From contig CAWDWD010000020.1 in the NCBI GenBank assembly GCA_963805915.1, positions 34,679 through 98,678 on the forward strand: a stretch of DNA of 64,000 nucleotides, read 5' to 3'. Every line of letters begins with the position of its first letter. Positions within the stretch are counted from its first letter, which is position 1. A program made the position numbers and the translations under genes. The stretch comes from JAEULH01 sp963805915 (lineage in GTDB: Bacteria > Pseudomonadota > Alphaproteobacteria > Rhodospirillales > Defluviicoccaceae). Shown piece after piece: positions 36,545-46,433 of this stretch. Below the pieces are notes generated by a model that saw only the letters and a program-made list of their open reading frames with translations, ran no database searches and was not told where the DNA came from.

Positions 36545-37645
36545 ATGCAACCGGGTTACGCCTTACAGCGGCTCCGCCTGCTGATGGAGCGCGTCATCAA
36601 TGCGGCGCGGCTCGATCTGTCCGGACTCACAATTCTGACGGAGGCGGCGAGCGGCGCCTACGCCACGACGGCCGTCGTCGCGGCAATGGCGGGAGCGGCC
36701 CGGGTTTACGCGCTTGCCAAGTCGAGCCGGCACGGGTCGGCGGCCGAAGTCGAGTCGGAAGTGCTGAAGCTGGCTTCCTGCGCCAACGTTGCCCAACGCG
36801 TCACCGTCGTGAGGTCGATCGAGCCGGAGATCCTTCGCACCGTCGATATCGTGACCAACAGCGGCCATCTTCGTCCGCTGAACGCGTGGCTGCTGGACAG
36901 ACTGCCGGATCGGGCGGTAGTGGCTCTCATGTTCGAGGCATGGGAATTTCGCCCCGATGATATCGACCTGGCCGCGTGTATCCGCCGCCGCATCCCGGTG
37001 GTCGGGGTCAACGAGCGGCATCCGGCGGTGGATGTGTTTTCGTTTCTCGGCCCACTGTGCGTCAAGCAGCTCCATGACTGCGGACTGGCGGTATACGGAA
37101 ACCGGTTGGCGCTTCTTTGCGACAACGCCTTCGCGGACTGGATACGGCAGGGGCTGTCGGCGATGGGGGCGGACGTCGATCTCTTCACGCGCTGCGATGA
37201 GGTCCCTCCCGCGGCCTGGGATGCGGTTGTCATCGCCCTGCGGCCCGCAATCGGGTTCAACATCGCCGAGGCGGACGTTCGTCATCTTGCCGCCGTTTCG
37301 CCCCCCGGCGCCGCAGTCGTTCAGTTCTGGGGTGACGTGGACCGCGCGGCGCTCACCGCGCATGGGCTCAGCGCCTGGCCCCTCGTTCCGCCGTCGCCGG
37401 GCCACATGGGCATTTTGCTGTCCGCCATTGGACCCGACCCCATTGTGAGATTGCAAGCCGGCGGCCTGCGCGCGGCCGAAGTGGTGTTTCGCGGCCGGAA
37501 GTGTCCTCATGATGGGTTCCCTCTCGATGGGCCCCCTCGCGATGGGATCGCGCAAATCGTAACCGGTGCGCCCGACCTCCGCGCCGGACGTCCCTCCTCA
37601 ACTCAAGCCGCGGGAGCCTTGTCGAGACATGATGCTCAACAATAA
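36545..37645 (+). CDS. Uncharacterised 366-aa protein of the polysaccharide locus
   Basis: I do not recognise a named family. N-terminal half: LTILTEAASGAYATTAVVAAMAGA, an alternating small/hydrophobic stretch, and DIVTNSGHLRPLNAWLLDRLP. Middle: VALMFEAWEFRPDDIDL and a region after IPVVGVNERHP. Second half: AVYGNRLALLCDNAFADWIRQGL, which reads like a beta-alpha-beta of a dinucleotide-binding fold though without GxGxxG. The architecture recalls two-domain NAD-dependent dehydrogenases or hydrolases. The start at 36545 follows a 120-bp gap. The last ~20 residues overlap the next gene by 17 bp. Its fixed place among sugar-nucleotide genes suggests a role in the same pathway. Confidence 0.6.
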   Translation: MQPGYALQRLRLLMERVINAARLDLSGLTILTEAASGAYATTAVVAAMAGAARVYALAKSSRHGSAAEVESEVLKLASCANVAQRVTVVRSIEPEILRTVDIVTNSGHLRPLNAWLLDRLPDRAVVALMFEAWEFRPDDIDLAACIRRRIPVVGVNERHPAVDVFSFLGPLCVKQLHDCGLAVYGNRLALLCDNAFADWIRQGLSAMGADVDLFTRCDEVPPAAWDAVVIALRPAIGFNIAEADVRHLAAVSPPGAAVVQFWGDVDRAALTAHGLSAWPLVPPSPGHMGILLSAIGPDPIVRLQAGGLRAAEVVFRGRKCPHDGFPLDGPPRDGIAQIVTGAPDLRAGRPSSTQAAGALSRHDAQQ

Positions 37646-38624
37646 ACGCGTTCTGGTGACGGGCGGGGCCGGCTTCGTCGGATCACACATCGTCGATCAC
37701 CTTGTCGCCGAGCGGTGCGGAGACATCGTCGCCATAGACAACATGGTCCGCGGGCGGCCCGAGAACCTGGCCTCGGCCATGACCAACGGCCGGGTCCGCC
37801 TGGTCGAGGGCGACATCCGCGACCGGGAATTGATGGACCGGTTGGTGGCGGCAAGCGACGTTGTCTTCCATCAGGCCGCGTTGAGGATTACGCACTGCGC
37901 CGCCGAGCCACGGCTCGCGCGCGAAGTGATGGTCGATGCCACCTTCGATCTGCTGACGATGTGCGTCGCGCACAACGTCGAAAAGGTGATCGCGGCATCG
38001 TCCGCGTCGATCTACGGGATGGCGGAAGATTTTCCGACGGACGAAAAGCACCATCCGTACGACAACCGGACCCTGTACGGAGCGGCGAAACTGTTCAACG
38101 AGGGATTGCTGCGTTCCTTCAACGACATGCACGGCCTCGATTATGTCGCGCTGCGATATTTCAATGTCTATGGGCCGCGCATGGATATCCACGGGAAATA
38201 TACCGAGGTTCTTATTCGCTGGATGGAGCGCATTGAAAGCGGCCAGCCGCCCGTGATCTTCGGTGATGGCCTGCAAACCATGGACTTTGTCCACGTCAGC
38301 GATGTGGCTCGAGCCAACATCCTAGCTGCGAAGACGGCCGCAAGCGATGTGGTTTTCAACGTGGGCCGCGGCGCCGAGACCAGCCTGATCGGGCTGGCCA
38401 CCGCGTTGGCGAAGGCGATGGAGCGGCCGCATCTGGAGCCCCAGTTTGCCGGCGAACGCGCCGTGAATCCGGTGGGCCGCCGACTTGCGGACATCTCCGC
38501 GGCGCGTGAGATCCTGGGCTTCTCGGCCTCGCTCTCTCTCGACGAGGGGCTGCGCGAGCTTGTCGAGTGGTGGCGACGCGAGCGCCGGGCCGGGAAGGCG
38601 GAAATGGCGGCGGAACTTCCATGA
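37629..38624 (+). CDS. NAD-dependent epimerase/dehydratase (extended SDR)
   Basis: 331-aa sugar-nucleotide enzyme. NAD motif TGGAGFVGSH at residues about 11-20, catalytic serine in AASSASIYG and the YxxxK motif in YGAAKLFNE near 150, followed by LRYFNVYGPRMD. The C-terminal substrate domain includes IFGDGLQTMDFVHVSDVARA. Two ATGs (37629, 37632) are possible. It could be a 4-epimerase or a 4,6-dehydratase; the sequence alone does not decide. The end overlaps the next aminotransferase by 4 bp. Confidence 0.87.
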   Translation: MMLNNKRVLVTGGAGFVGSHIVDHLVAERCGDIVAIDNMVRGRPENLASAMTNGRVRLVEGDIRDRELMDRLVAASDVVFHQAALRITHCAAEPRLAREVMVDATFDLLTMCVAHNVEKVIAASSASIYGMAEDFPTDEKHHPYDNRTLYGAAKLFNEGLLRSFNDMHGLDYVALRYFNVYGPRMDIHGKYTEVLIRWMERIESGQPPVIFGDGLQTMDFVHVSDVARANILAAKTAASDVVFNVGRGAETSLIGLATALAKAMERPHLEPQFAGERAVNPVGRRLADISAAREILGFSASLSLDEGLRELVEWWRRERRAGKAEMAAELP

Positions 38625-39790
38625 TCCCGATCGCCAAGCCGGTTCTGGACGAGACCGAGGCGGAGGCCGCGAGGAAGGCGGTCCTCTCGGGATGGGTCAC
38701 CCAGGGGCCCGGTGTCGCAGCTTTCGAGAGGGAATTCGCACAAGCCGTTAAGGCGCCCCACGCTTGCGCGGTGTCCAGTTGCACGACCGCTCTTCATCTC
38801 GCGCTGCTCGCGGTCGGGGTCGGCCCCGGCGACGAGGTCGTGACGGTCAGCCATTCCTATATCGCCACCGCGAACGCCGTGCGGTATTGCGGCGCGCTGC
38901 CGGTCTTCGTTGATATCGATCCCTCAACCTTCAACCTCGATCCTGGCGCATTGCAGGGCGCGATCACCGCGCGGACCCGAGCCATTCTGTGCGTCCACCA
39001 GATGGGCATGCCCTGTGATCTCGCGCGCATTCTGCCGATCGGCCGCGAGCACGGCCTGCCGGTCATCGAGGACGCCGCCTGCGCGATCGGATCGGAAATA
39101 CGGCTCGGCGACGCTTGGGAGCGCATCGGCAAGCCCCACGGCGACATCGCCTGCTTCTCTTTTCATCCACGCAAGATCCTGACCACCGGCGACGGCGGGA
39201 TGCTCACCACCGCCAACCCCGAGTGGGATGCGATGTTTCGGCTCTGGCGCCAGCACGGCATGAGCATTCCCGACACCGTCCGACATGCCTCGCACGAGGT
39301 GAGCTTCGAGTCATATCCGGTGCTCGGCTTCAACTATCGCATGACCGACATTCAGGCCGCCATTGGGCGCGTACAGCTCGCCCGCCTGCCGGATCTGCTC
39401 GCTCGGCGCAGGGCGCTGGCCGATCGCTATCGAATGCTCCTCGCCGATGTGGCGGGCCTGTCCGCGCCCTTCGAGCCGGACTGGGCGCGATCCAACTGGC
39501 AAAGCTACTGCGTGCGCCTGCCCGAGCACGCGGACCAGCGGGCGGTGATGCAAAGGATGCTCGACCGGGGCATCGCCACGCGGCGGGGGATCATGTGCGC
39601 ACACCGCGAACCCGCCTATGCAAAGGCCCAGCTCCGCTTCGCTCTGCCCGAGTCCGAACGCGCGCAGGATCAGTGCATCCTTCTGCCGCTCTATCCGCAA
39701 ATGACCGAAGACGAGCAGGCGCATGTGGTGAGTGTTTTCGAGAAGAGCTGCCGATCAGGGCGTCCCGCCGCGAAAGCAGTCGCTTTGTAG
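38621..39790 (+). CDS. Second DegT/DnrJ/EryC1/StrS aminotransferase
   Basis: 389-aa PLP enzyme, a different branch from the one at 35303. Motifs are GWVTQGPGVAAFE, SSCTTALHLALLAVG, HQMGMPCDL, VIEDAACAIGSE and the lysine in CFSFHPRKILTTGDGG (about 184), with FNYRMTDIQAAIG further on. Such enzymes add a C4 or C3 amino group to a keto sugar. ATG overlaps the preceding stop (ATGA). It probably acts on the product of the epimerase/dehydratase to give a second amino sugar. Confidence 0.88.
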   Translation: MIPIAKPVLDETEAEAARKAVLSGWVTQGPGVAAFEREFAQAVKAPHACAVSSCTTALHLALLAVGVGPGDEVVTVSHSYIATANAVRYCGALPVFVDIDPSTFNLDPGALQGAITARTRAILCVHQMGMPCDLARILPIGREHGLPVIEDAACAIGSEIRLGDAWERIGKPHGDIACFSFHPRKILTTGDGGMLTTANPEWDAMFRLWRQHGMSIPDTVRHASHEVSFESYPVLGFNYRMTDIQAAIGRVQLARLPDLLARRRALADRYRMLLADVAGLSAPFEPDWARSNWQSYCVRLPEHADQRAVMQRMLDRGIATRRGIMCAHREPAYAKAQLRFALPESERAQDQCILLPLYPQMTEDEQAHVVSVFEKSCRSGRPAAKAVAL

Positions 39791-39861
39791 CGAGCAAGCG
39801 GACGTCAGGCCCCGATCACTAGGTAGTTTTATTCGCGCGTTGTGCACGAGGAGTATTTTGC

Positions 39862-41536
39862 ATGCGAGATACCGTAGATGATCCGTTCAGTTCGTGGCGA
39901 CGCGAGGGTGCCGCGACCGTAGAAGAGAACTTCCAAACATTTCGTGGGCTGGTGGCGCAAGCAGAAACGTTCGCACGGCAGCGCAAATATGACATGGCGG
40001 CTGTCTATGCAGATTTGGCAGGTGGATACGCGTTCTCGCACCACGGCGGCCTCTTTGCGAGCCCTGAACTGGAGAAAATTGTTATTAACGTCGGAAAATC
40101 GACCGTTCCTCCTTACCGGGGTTCCAGCGGTTCTTGTGGGGGAAATGGCAGGCCGCAAAATACTGCACGTTGCTACTGGCTTAACACCAATCGGGGGAAT
40201 TACAGCGTTCATTTCGCGCTGGATACGCCAAGATGTCGATCGCTCACACTCTTTCGTGCTTACCAGACAGGTGAGAGAGGAGGTGCCTCGAAAAGTCTAT
40301 GAAGCGATTACGAATAACGGCGGTCGCGTATACAGGTTGAACGGAGCCGCCGGCAGCATAACCGACTGGGCCAGGAGACTTAGAAAAATTTCTGGGGGTG
40401 CTGACGCGGTAGTTTTGCATACTTCAACACATGATGTTATACCTTTACTCGCCTTTGCAAATAAAGATGGGTGCCCTCCCATTATCTATGTCAACCATGC
40501 TGACCATGTATTGTCTTTGGGAGTAAGTATCAGCAATGTCTTCGCCAACCTGCGACAGTCGGGGATGGAGCTCTCACGGGAGCGCAGGGGTGTCGTCGCA
40601 GAGCGGAACGCCCTGCTTCCCACCCTTATCGCGGACGTTCACCGAACTCGGCAGCGCATCGAGGCGAAGAGGCAGCTTGGTGTTCCTGATGATAGTATTG
40701 TGCTGGTTAGCGTGGCACGAAAGCTCAAATTTCGCAGCATAAACAACGAAAGCTATGCCGGCGCACACGTCGCTCTGCTGGAGAAACATAAGAATGCCAT
40801 CCTGATCACGGTCGGTTCAGGCGTTCAGGAAGGTTGGTCGGATGCCATACTTCGGGTGCAAGGACGGATTATAGCTCTTCCGGAACAAGATAATCCGAGC
40901 CTGTATTTCGAGGCGGCTGACATCTACGTCGATTTATTTCCGTTCGTTTCCAATACGTCTCTCCTGGAAGCTGGCAGCTACGGGCTACCTCTGGTCAGCC
41001 GCTACCCTTTCCCGCTGGGGTGCGAAGTTTTGGGAGCTGACATGCCTGGCTTCTCTGACACTCTCATTCGAGTCGAGAACGCTTATGGATATACGGCAGT
41101 ATTGTCGCGTCTTATTGAAGATGAGAATTATCGGCTGAATCTCGGAGAGGCGACACGGGTGAAAATCTCCGAGACGCACATGGGCATGAACTGGCAGCGG
41201 TCCGTGGAGAATCTATATGAGCGGGCGAGTGCATGTCCAATGAATGATATCTTAGTACCTGCGATGGATGAAATGCATATCGAAGACCTAGATATGCTTA
41301 CGCCTTACGTTCATAATGTTATGTCTGATGGTCGCACTCGCACCTTACAGGAGCTGCATGATGCTCGACTGAGGATCATGCCGTTCAGGGACTGTATCCA
41401 TTATTGGCGGAGAACAGCCGAAGGCATAAACGGTCGGCGTTGGCTTGACAGGCTGCTGTACATCGTTCCGGAATGGCTTCTGTGTCAGACGAGGCCCCTT
41501 TGGAAGAGAATGCCCTTCGCGCGTGCCGGTAAGTAG
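39862..41536 (+). pseudogene. Glycosyltransferase (GT1/GT4-like), split by a one-base frameshift
   Basis: The true start is ATG 39862, preceded by GAGGAG. The first ~80 residues (TVEENFQTFRGLVAQAETFARQRKYDMAAVYADLA, then HHGGLFASPELEKI) are a recognisable N-terminal helix region of polysaccharide glycosyltransferases. The catalytic part continues in the +1 frame from GRKILHVATGLTPIGGITAFISRW to 41536, with SNTSLLEAGSYGLPLVSRYP as the nucleotide-sugar-binding region. Dropping one G from the G5 run at about 40138-40142 joins them as SCGEMAGRKILHV, about 557 aa. Codon use here is less GC-rich than in neighbours. Confidence 0.8.
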
Positions 41537-41552
41537 CCGTTTATAAATTCAG

Positions 41553-43046
41553 ATGAATCGGTTCCACAGGTCTCTCGCATTTTCGGCCGTCGACCGATAT
41601 GGCAGCCTTGTTCTGCTGCTAGTTTCCATGGCTGTCCTCTCTCGCCTACTGACGCCGCAGGAATTCGGTGTGTACTCCATCATTACCGCTTTAACGGCGC
41701 TTGCGACAACGTTGAGAGAGTTTGGAGGTGCAAACTACCTGATCCAGAAACGGGATCTCTCGGAAAACTGCATCAGGAGCGCCTTCACGATCACACTTAT
41801 CGTGTGCTGCCTGCTCGCGGTCGCCTTTTACAGTGTGCGCGGTGAGGTGGCATCCTTTTTTGGCGAGAGCGGGCTCAGGCAAGGCATCACCGTATCGGCG
41901 CTGAATTTCCTCCTGGTACCCTTTTCCATAACAATATCGGCTTTGCTCCGCCGCGAGATGGCATTCGACGCCATCGCAGTCTGCAATCTGTTGGCAAACA
42001 TCGTCATGACCGCCACTTCGGTGGGACTTGCCGCCTGGGGCTTCAGCTTCATGGGACCGGTGTGGGGCGCGGTCGCCGGGAATTTGACGATGACCATTCT
42101 CTTCCTGGCCTACAGGCATGACCTTCGGATCTTCCGCCCCTCTCTCCGGAACTGGCGTGATGTGGCCTCTTTCGGCTTGTACTCAAGCGCGACCGTTATC
42201 ATCAACGTGATATATCAATGGTCGCCACAGCTAATTCTCGGGCGGATCGTGAACCTGACCGCTGTCGGGCTCTATGGGCGCGCGGTGAACGTCACGCAAA
42301 TATTCAATAAGCTGGTTCTCGACGTCTTGAATCCGGTCATCATGCCCGCCATCGCCGCGCAGGCGAGGGCAGGTCATACCTTGAAGCCAACCTATCTGCT
42401 CGCGGTCGAGCTGATAACCGTCGTTCACTGGCCATGTCTGTTGTTTGTTTCGCTTATGGCGGATCCGGTTGTTCGCATTCTTTTCGGCTCTCAGTGGATC
42501 GAGGTCGTCCCACTGGTTCGCATGCTCGCCTTGGCTTCCCTATCCCTGTTCGCGGCATGCCTTACCTATCCCGTTCTCGTCTCGGTCGGCCGCGTTCGGG
42601 ATACGCTGACCGCGTCGCTGATCTCGGTGCCCCCGTCTTTGCTCGTCATGTTCACCGCTTCGTTCTTCGGCATCCAAGCCGTTGCCGCCTCCGCGTTTCT
42701 GTCGCTGCCGCTGCAAGCTTCCGTTGCCTATCACTTTGTTTGCCGACGCATCGGCCTGGGCATCACGGATCTGGCCGGCGCGCTGTGGAAGAGCGCGATC
42801 GTCACGGCTTTCACGACGTTCGGACCCCTGCTGATCCTGGTGATCAACGATTTCAGCCTGACGATCTCAGCTTCGAGATTTGTTGCCGCGGCGTTTCTGG
42901 CGGTCATCTGCTGGTGCCTGGGTCTGGCGGTCACCAGACACGCGCTGTTGGCGCAGCTGCGCCAGGCGCTGGACCAATATCGGGCTGGGCGGTGGATGGC
43001 GTTGCGTGGAGTTCACTTGCTCCGCCGCCGCGTCAAGGCTGCGTAG
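41553..43046 (+). CDS. Polysaccharide flippase/exporter (Wzx/MATE-like)
   Basis: 497-aa membrane protein with about 12-14 hydrophobic segments. The N-terminus FSAVDRYGSLVLLLVSMAVLSRLLTPQEFGVYSIITALTAL is typical of the polysaccharide biosynthesis (PST) family, as is the LGRIVNLTAVGLYGRA segment near 230. It would move undecaprenyl-linked units across the inner membrane. It lies 17 bp after the glycosyltransferase and ends the locus. Confidence 0.85.
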   Translation: MNRFHRSLAFSAVDRYGSLVLLLVSMAVLSRLLTPQEFGVYSIITALTALATTLREFGGANYLIQKRDLSENCIRSAFTITLIVCCLLAVAFYSVRGEVASFFGESGLRQGITVSALNFLLVPFSITISALLRREMAFDAIAVCNLLANIVMTATSVGLAAWGFSFMGPVWGAVAGNLTMTILFLAYRHDLRIFRPSLRNWRDVASFGLYSSATVIINVIYQWSPQLILGRIVNLTAVGLYGRAVNVTQIFNKLVLDVLNPVIMPAIAAQARAGHTLKPTYLLAVELITVVHWPCLLFVSLMADPVVRILFGSQWIEVVPLVRMLALASLSLFAACLTYPVLVSVGRVRDTLTASLISVPPSLLVMFTASFFGIQAVAASAFLSLPLQASVAYHFVCRRIGLGITDLAGALWKSAIVTAFTTFGPLLILVINDFSLTISASRFVAAAFLAVICWCLGLAVTRHALLAQLRQALDQYRAGRWMALRGVHLLRRRVKAA

Positions 43047-43058
43047 CCATGACTATTG

Positions 43059-43086
43059 GTCAGACCCTTGGGTCCATGGTCTGAAC
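43059..43086. terminator. Stem-loop after the polysaccharide locus
   Basis: CAGACC (43061-43066) pairs with GGTCTG (43078-43083), and flanking GGT/ACC bases extend the stem with one unpaired A. It starts about 12 bp after the flippase stop. No T-tract follows, so it may be a processing or Rho-associated structure. Confidence 0.4.
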
Positions 43087-43202
43087 CGTGTGGTCGAGCG
43101 GGATGGAACTTCCTGGCAATAGACGTTAACATCACATCTCCTGCCCGCCAGTGAAACAAACCCTGGATGTGGCCCAACTGGTTTGGGCTGGAAAGAACGT
43201 CT

Positions 43203-43925
43203 ATGCGAACGACTGCGCTCGGATTTTTCTTGATCGTGGCGGCGCTCGCCGCCCGCTACGGCTTGGCGGCGGCGAACGATCTGGCCGCGCCGATAAGCGG
43301 CAGCGCCCAGCAGGCCGTGGTGTTCGATGGCGACAGCCTCGATTTCGACGGCCGCCATATCCAGCTTGCCGGCATCGACGCCCCCGAGCTCGGCCAAACC
43401 TGCAAGCAGGGCGGCCATGACGGCGAGAAATCGCGCTGTGGGTTGACCGCGGCCTACGAGTTGCGCAAGCGGCTGCAACTCGATCCCCGGCCCCTGCGGT
43501 GCTGGCCGGAAGGCAAGCCGGTCGACGGAGCCGTGATCGCGACCTGCGCCGCGGGCGAGGACGACTTGGCGCTGGTGCTGCTCCAAAGCGGCTACGCCTG
43601 GGCGCTGCCGGATGCCCAGATCGACTATCGGCTGGCGGAGGAAAAGGCCAAGGAAGCGCGCCTGGGGCTATGGTCGACCGGTAGCGAAGCACCCGCCGAG
43701 TGGCGAACAAGGATGGCGAAAAGCGGTGGCGCGCGAACTCCGGCCGACGGCTGCGTGATCGCCGGCAAGCTGCCCGGCGGCGGCAAGAAAATCTATTACG
43801 GCCCGCTCGACCCGGACTATGGCGATCAAGCCGCGGATCCGGCAGCGGGAGAACGGTGGTTCTGCAGCGAGGACGACGCCCGCAAAGCCGGCTGGCGCCG
43901 CCCCGGCGAACGCGCGCCGTCGTAA
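43203..43925 (+). CDS. Secreted thermonuclease-like protein (SNase domain)
   Basis: 240-aa exported protein. Signal peptide about residues 1-24 (GFFLIVAALAARYGLA). The SNase-fold domain covers about 35-165: VVFDGDSLDFDGRHIQLAGIDAPELGQTC contains the metal/Arg region, then DLALVLLQSGYAWAL and YRLAEEKAKEARLGLWS. The usual catalytic Arg/Glu pattern is only partly kept, as in many proteobacterial homologues. The C-terminal 75 residues (CVIAGKLPGGGKKIYYGPLD, WFCSEDDARKAGWRRP) are the excalibur-like add-on with paired cysteines. GGAAAG lies before the ATG. Confidence 0.82.
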   Translation: MRTTALGFFLIVAALAARYGLAAANDLAAPISGSAQQAVVFDGDSLDFDGRHIQLAGIDAPELGQTCKQGGHDGEKSRCGLTAAYELRKRLQLDPRPLRCWPEGKPVDGAVIATCAAGEDDLALVLLQSGYAWALPDAQIDYRLAEEKAKEARLGLWSTGSEAPAEWRTRMAKSGGARTPADGCVIAGKLPGGGKKIYYGPLDPDYGDQAADPAAGERWFCSEDDARKAGWRRPGERAPS

Positions 43926-44067
43926 CCGGACCCGCGGCGCGCCGTGGTTCGCGCGCCTGCCCCGAAACGAGAGCTTGGCGGAAGCAAGAGCTTGGCGGAA
44001 AAGAGAGACGGCGGTCGGTGAGGGACCGGCCGCCGAGTCTTGATCGTGTACCGATCGGAGGGTTCCC

Positions 44068-44090
44068 GAAGATGGGGGATCTTCGGCCCA
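44068..44090. terminator. Stem-loop in the gap between the nuclease and livF
   Basis: CCGAAGAT and ATCTTCGG form a perfect 8-bp stem with a G-rich loop, about halfway between the convergent nuclease and livF stops. A second, imperfect GC stem lies just upstream (GGCGGTCG with CGGCCGCC). No T-tract is present on either side. Confidence 0.45.
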
Positions 44091-44174
44091 GTTCGTAGGA
44101 GATCTATCGTTGAAGATAGGCTACGCGGCGATTGTGTCCTAATTATTGCGATGACGTCGCCGCGACCGTCCTGT

Positions 44175-45011
44175 CTACAGCCAGCGTTTGCGCCGCTTGT
44201 AGGACTTGAGGTTCTTGAACGACTTCCGCTCCTCGCCGCCGCCGAGATAGAACTCCTTGACGTCCTCGTTGTTGCCGAGTTCCGCCGCCGAACCGTCGAG
44301 AACAATCTTGCCGTTCTCCATGATGTAGCCGTAGTCGGCGCACTTTAGCGCCATGCGGGCGTTCTGCTCGACCAGCAACATCGTGATGCCCAGATCGCGG
44401 TTGAGCCGGCGGATGATGGTGAAGACCTCGTCGACCAGCAGCGGCGACAGGCCCATGGACGGCTCGTCGAGCAGCATCATTTTCGGCCGCGCCATCAGCG
44501 CCCGGCCGATGGCGAGCATCTGCTGCTCGCCGCCGGAGAGATACCCGGCCAGTCCGGTGCGCTCTTTCAACCGCGGGAAGTACGAAAACACCAGTTCGAT
44601 GTCGGCGCTGATGGCGGACCGGTCCGTGCGCGTGTAGGCGCCGAGCCGGAGGTTCTCGATCGGGGTCATGTCCTCGACGATCCGGCGGCCCTCCATGACC
44701 TGGAAGATGCCGCGCCGGACGATCGTTTCCGGAGCCAGCCGATCGATGCGCTCCGCGTCAAGCACGATTTCGCCGCGCGTGACCTCGCCGTCCTCGGTCT
44801 TGAGCAGGCCGGAGATGGCCTTGAGCATCGTCGACTTGCCAGCGCCGTTGGCGCCGAGCAGAGCGACCAGCGCGCCCTTGTTCACACTCAGGCTGACGCC
44901 GCGCAGGACGAGGATGACATCGTCATAGACCACCTCGATGTTGTTGACCGTCAGCGTTGGCCGCGCCGGCGCACGATCGGCGAGCGCTGTCTCCGTTGTG
45001 CTTTCCATCAT
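44175..45011 (-). CDS. livF: Branched-chain amino acid-type ABC transporter ATPase LivF
   Basis: 278-aa ATPase. Walker A GANGAGKST near residue 52, signature LSGGEQQMLAIGRAL near 155, Walker B MLLDEPSMG near 180 and the H-loop position in LVEQN. LivF-type features include the MEGRRI and TPIENLRLGAY segments. The C-terminal tail (EFYLGGGEERKSFKNLKSYKRRKRW) is basic and longer than in E. coli LivF. It is the last gene of the liv operon. Confidence 0.93.
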   Translation of the reverse strand: MMESTTETALADRAPARPTLTVNNIEVVYDDVILVLRGVSLSVNKGALVALLGANGAGKSTMLKAISGLLKTEDGEVTRGEIVLDAERIDRLAPETIVRRGIFQVMEGRRIVEDMTPIENLRLGAYTRTDRSAISADIELVFSYFPRLKERTGLAGYLSGGEQQMLAIGRALMARPKMMLLDEPSMGLSPLLVDEVFTIIRRLNRDLGITMLLVEQNARMALKCADYGYIMENGKIVLDGSAAELGNNEDVKEFYLGGGEERKSFKNLKSYKRRKRWL

Positions 45012-45092
45012 GCCTCTCGTCTCCGCGCGACGGGGGCTCCGCGCGGACCGCGGAGCCCCAAGGCGTGCGCGCCTACATGCCGAGCGCGTGGC

Positions 45093-46377
45093 CTACCAGC
45101 CCAGCGTTTCCGGTTTCCGCGGAATGTTGACCTCGTAGACCTTCTTCATGCCGATGGCGCCGTCGGCGATCGATTGGGCGATGTCGGCGTTGGCCGGCGG
45201 ATCGGCCTTGACGCTGCCCTGGTAAATGAGAACGTCGGTGAAGCCGCGGTGATCCTCCGGCGTCCAGGTCGCCTTCGGGCACACGCCCTCGAGCCCGACC
45301 GGCACCCAGTCCTTCTTCTGGTACATGCCCTCCTTGATCTTGGGGCCGGTGACGCCGCCGTTCTTGTCGGCCCATTCCATCGCTTCCTTCATGTAGTAGT
45401 ATGAACAGATCCCGCGGATGTAATGCACCGGCTTGTAGGTCGCATTGGGATCGGCATTCTTGGCGATGTCCTTGACCAGCTTCATGCCGGGCGCGTCGGC
45501 GTTCCAGTCGGCCGCGCCCATCACCCAGACGACGCCATCGGCGGCCCGCCCGGCGGCCTTCATCAAGTTTTCGTCATAGCCCCAGATGTTGGACATGAAC
45601 TGAACGTCGGTGCCGACGGTTTGGCACGAGCGCAGCAGCGAAACGTTGGAGTCCGAGGTGTTGGCGAGGAAGGCATAGTTGGCCCCGGATTCCTTCAAGC
45701 TCAGGCACTGCGCCTTGAAGTCCCCCGGCCCTAGGCTGTACTGGATCGCCGGCGCCACCTCGAAGCCCAGCTGCTCGGCGTAGACCTCGCCGGCCTTCTT
45801 CGGGGCGTTCGGATAGGGATGGTTGTCGCCCATGTGGACGTACTTCGGCTTGCCCTGACCGCCCTTGGCTTCCCAATCCTGCTTAGCCCACTGCAACAGG
45901 CCGCGCACGCCGTCGGAGTAGGACGGGGCCATGATAAAGTTATACGGCGTCGGCTTTTTGGTTTCCGGTCCCTTGCCGGTCGGATCGGTCAGATGGGCCG
46001 AGTAAGATGCCGAGAAATAGGGGATCTTGTCGTCGGCGACGAAGTTGACGAGGGCTTCGGTATCGCCGGTGCCCCAGCCCTGGATCGCGACATAGCCGGC
46101 CTGGTTCCATTTCTTGTAGGTCGCGATGGCGCGCGGCACCTCGTAGCTGTAGTCGACGGTTTCAAGGTTGACCGGCTTGCCGTTGATCCCGCCATGAGCG
46201 TTCACCCACTTCGCCGCGTCGACCTTGGCCTGGCCGTAGGGCGTGCCGACGATCGCCGTCCGCCCGGTGTAGTCGACAAGATTGCCGACCAGTATGTCAT
46301 CGGCCGCCGACGCCGGCCCCCGCGGCCAGCAGGGCCGCCGCCGCCCCGATCCTCACCCCAATCACGCTTCGCTTCAT
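45093..46377 (-). pseudogene. livK: Periplasmic binding protein of the LIV transporter, frameshifted in the signal peptide
   Basis: About 427-aa periplasmic type-I binding protein. The ATG at 46377 begins a good signal peptide (MKRSVIGVRIGA...) but its frame stops at 46294. The mature sequence DILVGNLVDYTGRTAIVG continues in another frame to 45093 (NAHGGINGKPV, DNHPYPNAPKKA, GPKIKEGMYQKKDW). Removing one C from the C5 run at 46317-46321 gives LLAAGPASA-ADDILVG, a textbook cleavage site. The mature protein is otherwise complete, so a sequencing indel is the simplest explanation. Ligand is a branched-chain or related amino acid or amide by family. Confidence 0.85.
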
Positions 46378-46433
46378 TGGTCGTTTCTCCCTCCTCATGC
46401 GGACGTTGGCGTCCGCGTCTGCCGCCGTCCACC

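Noticed and set aside
46294..46377. Programmed frameshift in livK
   Set aside because: There is no slippery heptamer with downstream structure, and a periplasmic binding protein has no reason to be recoded; a base indel explains it.
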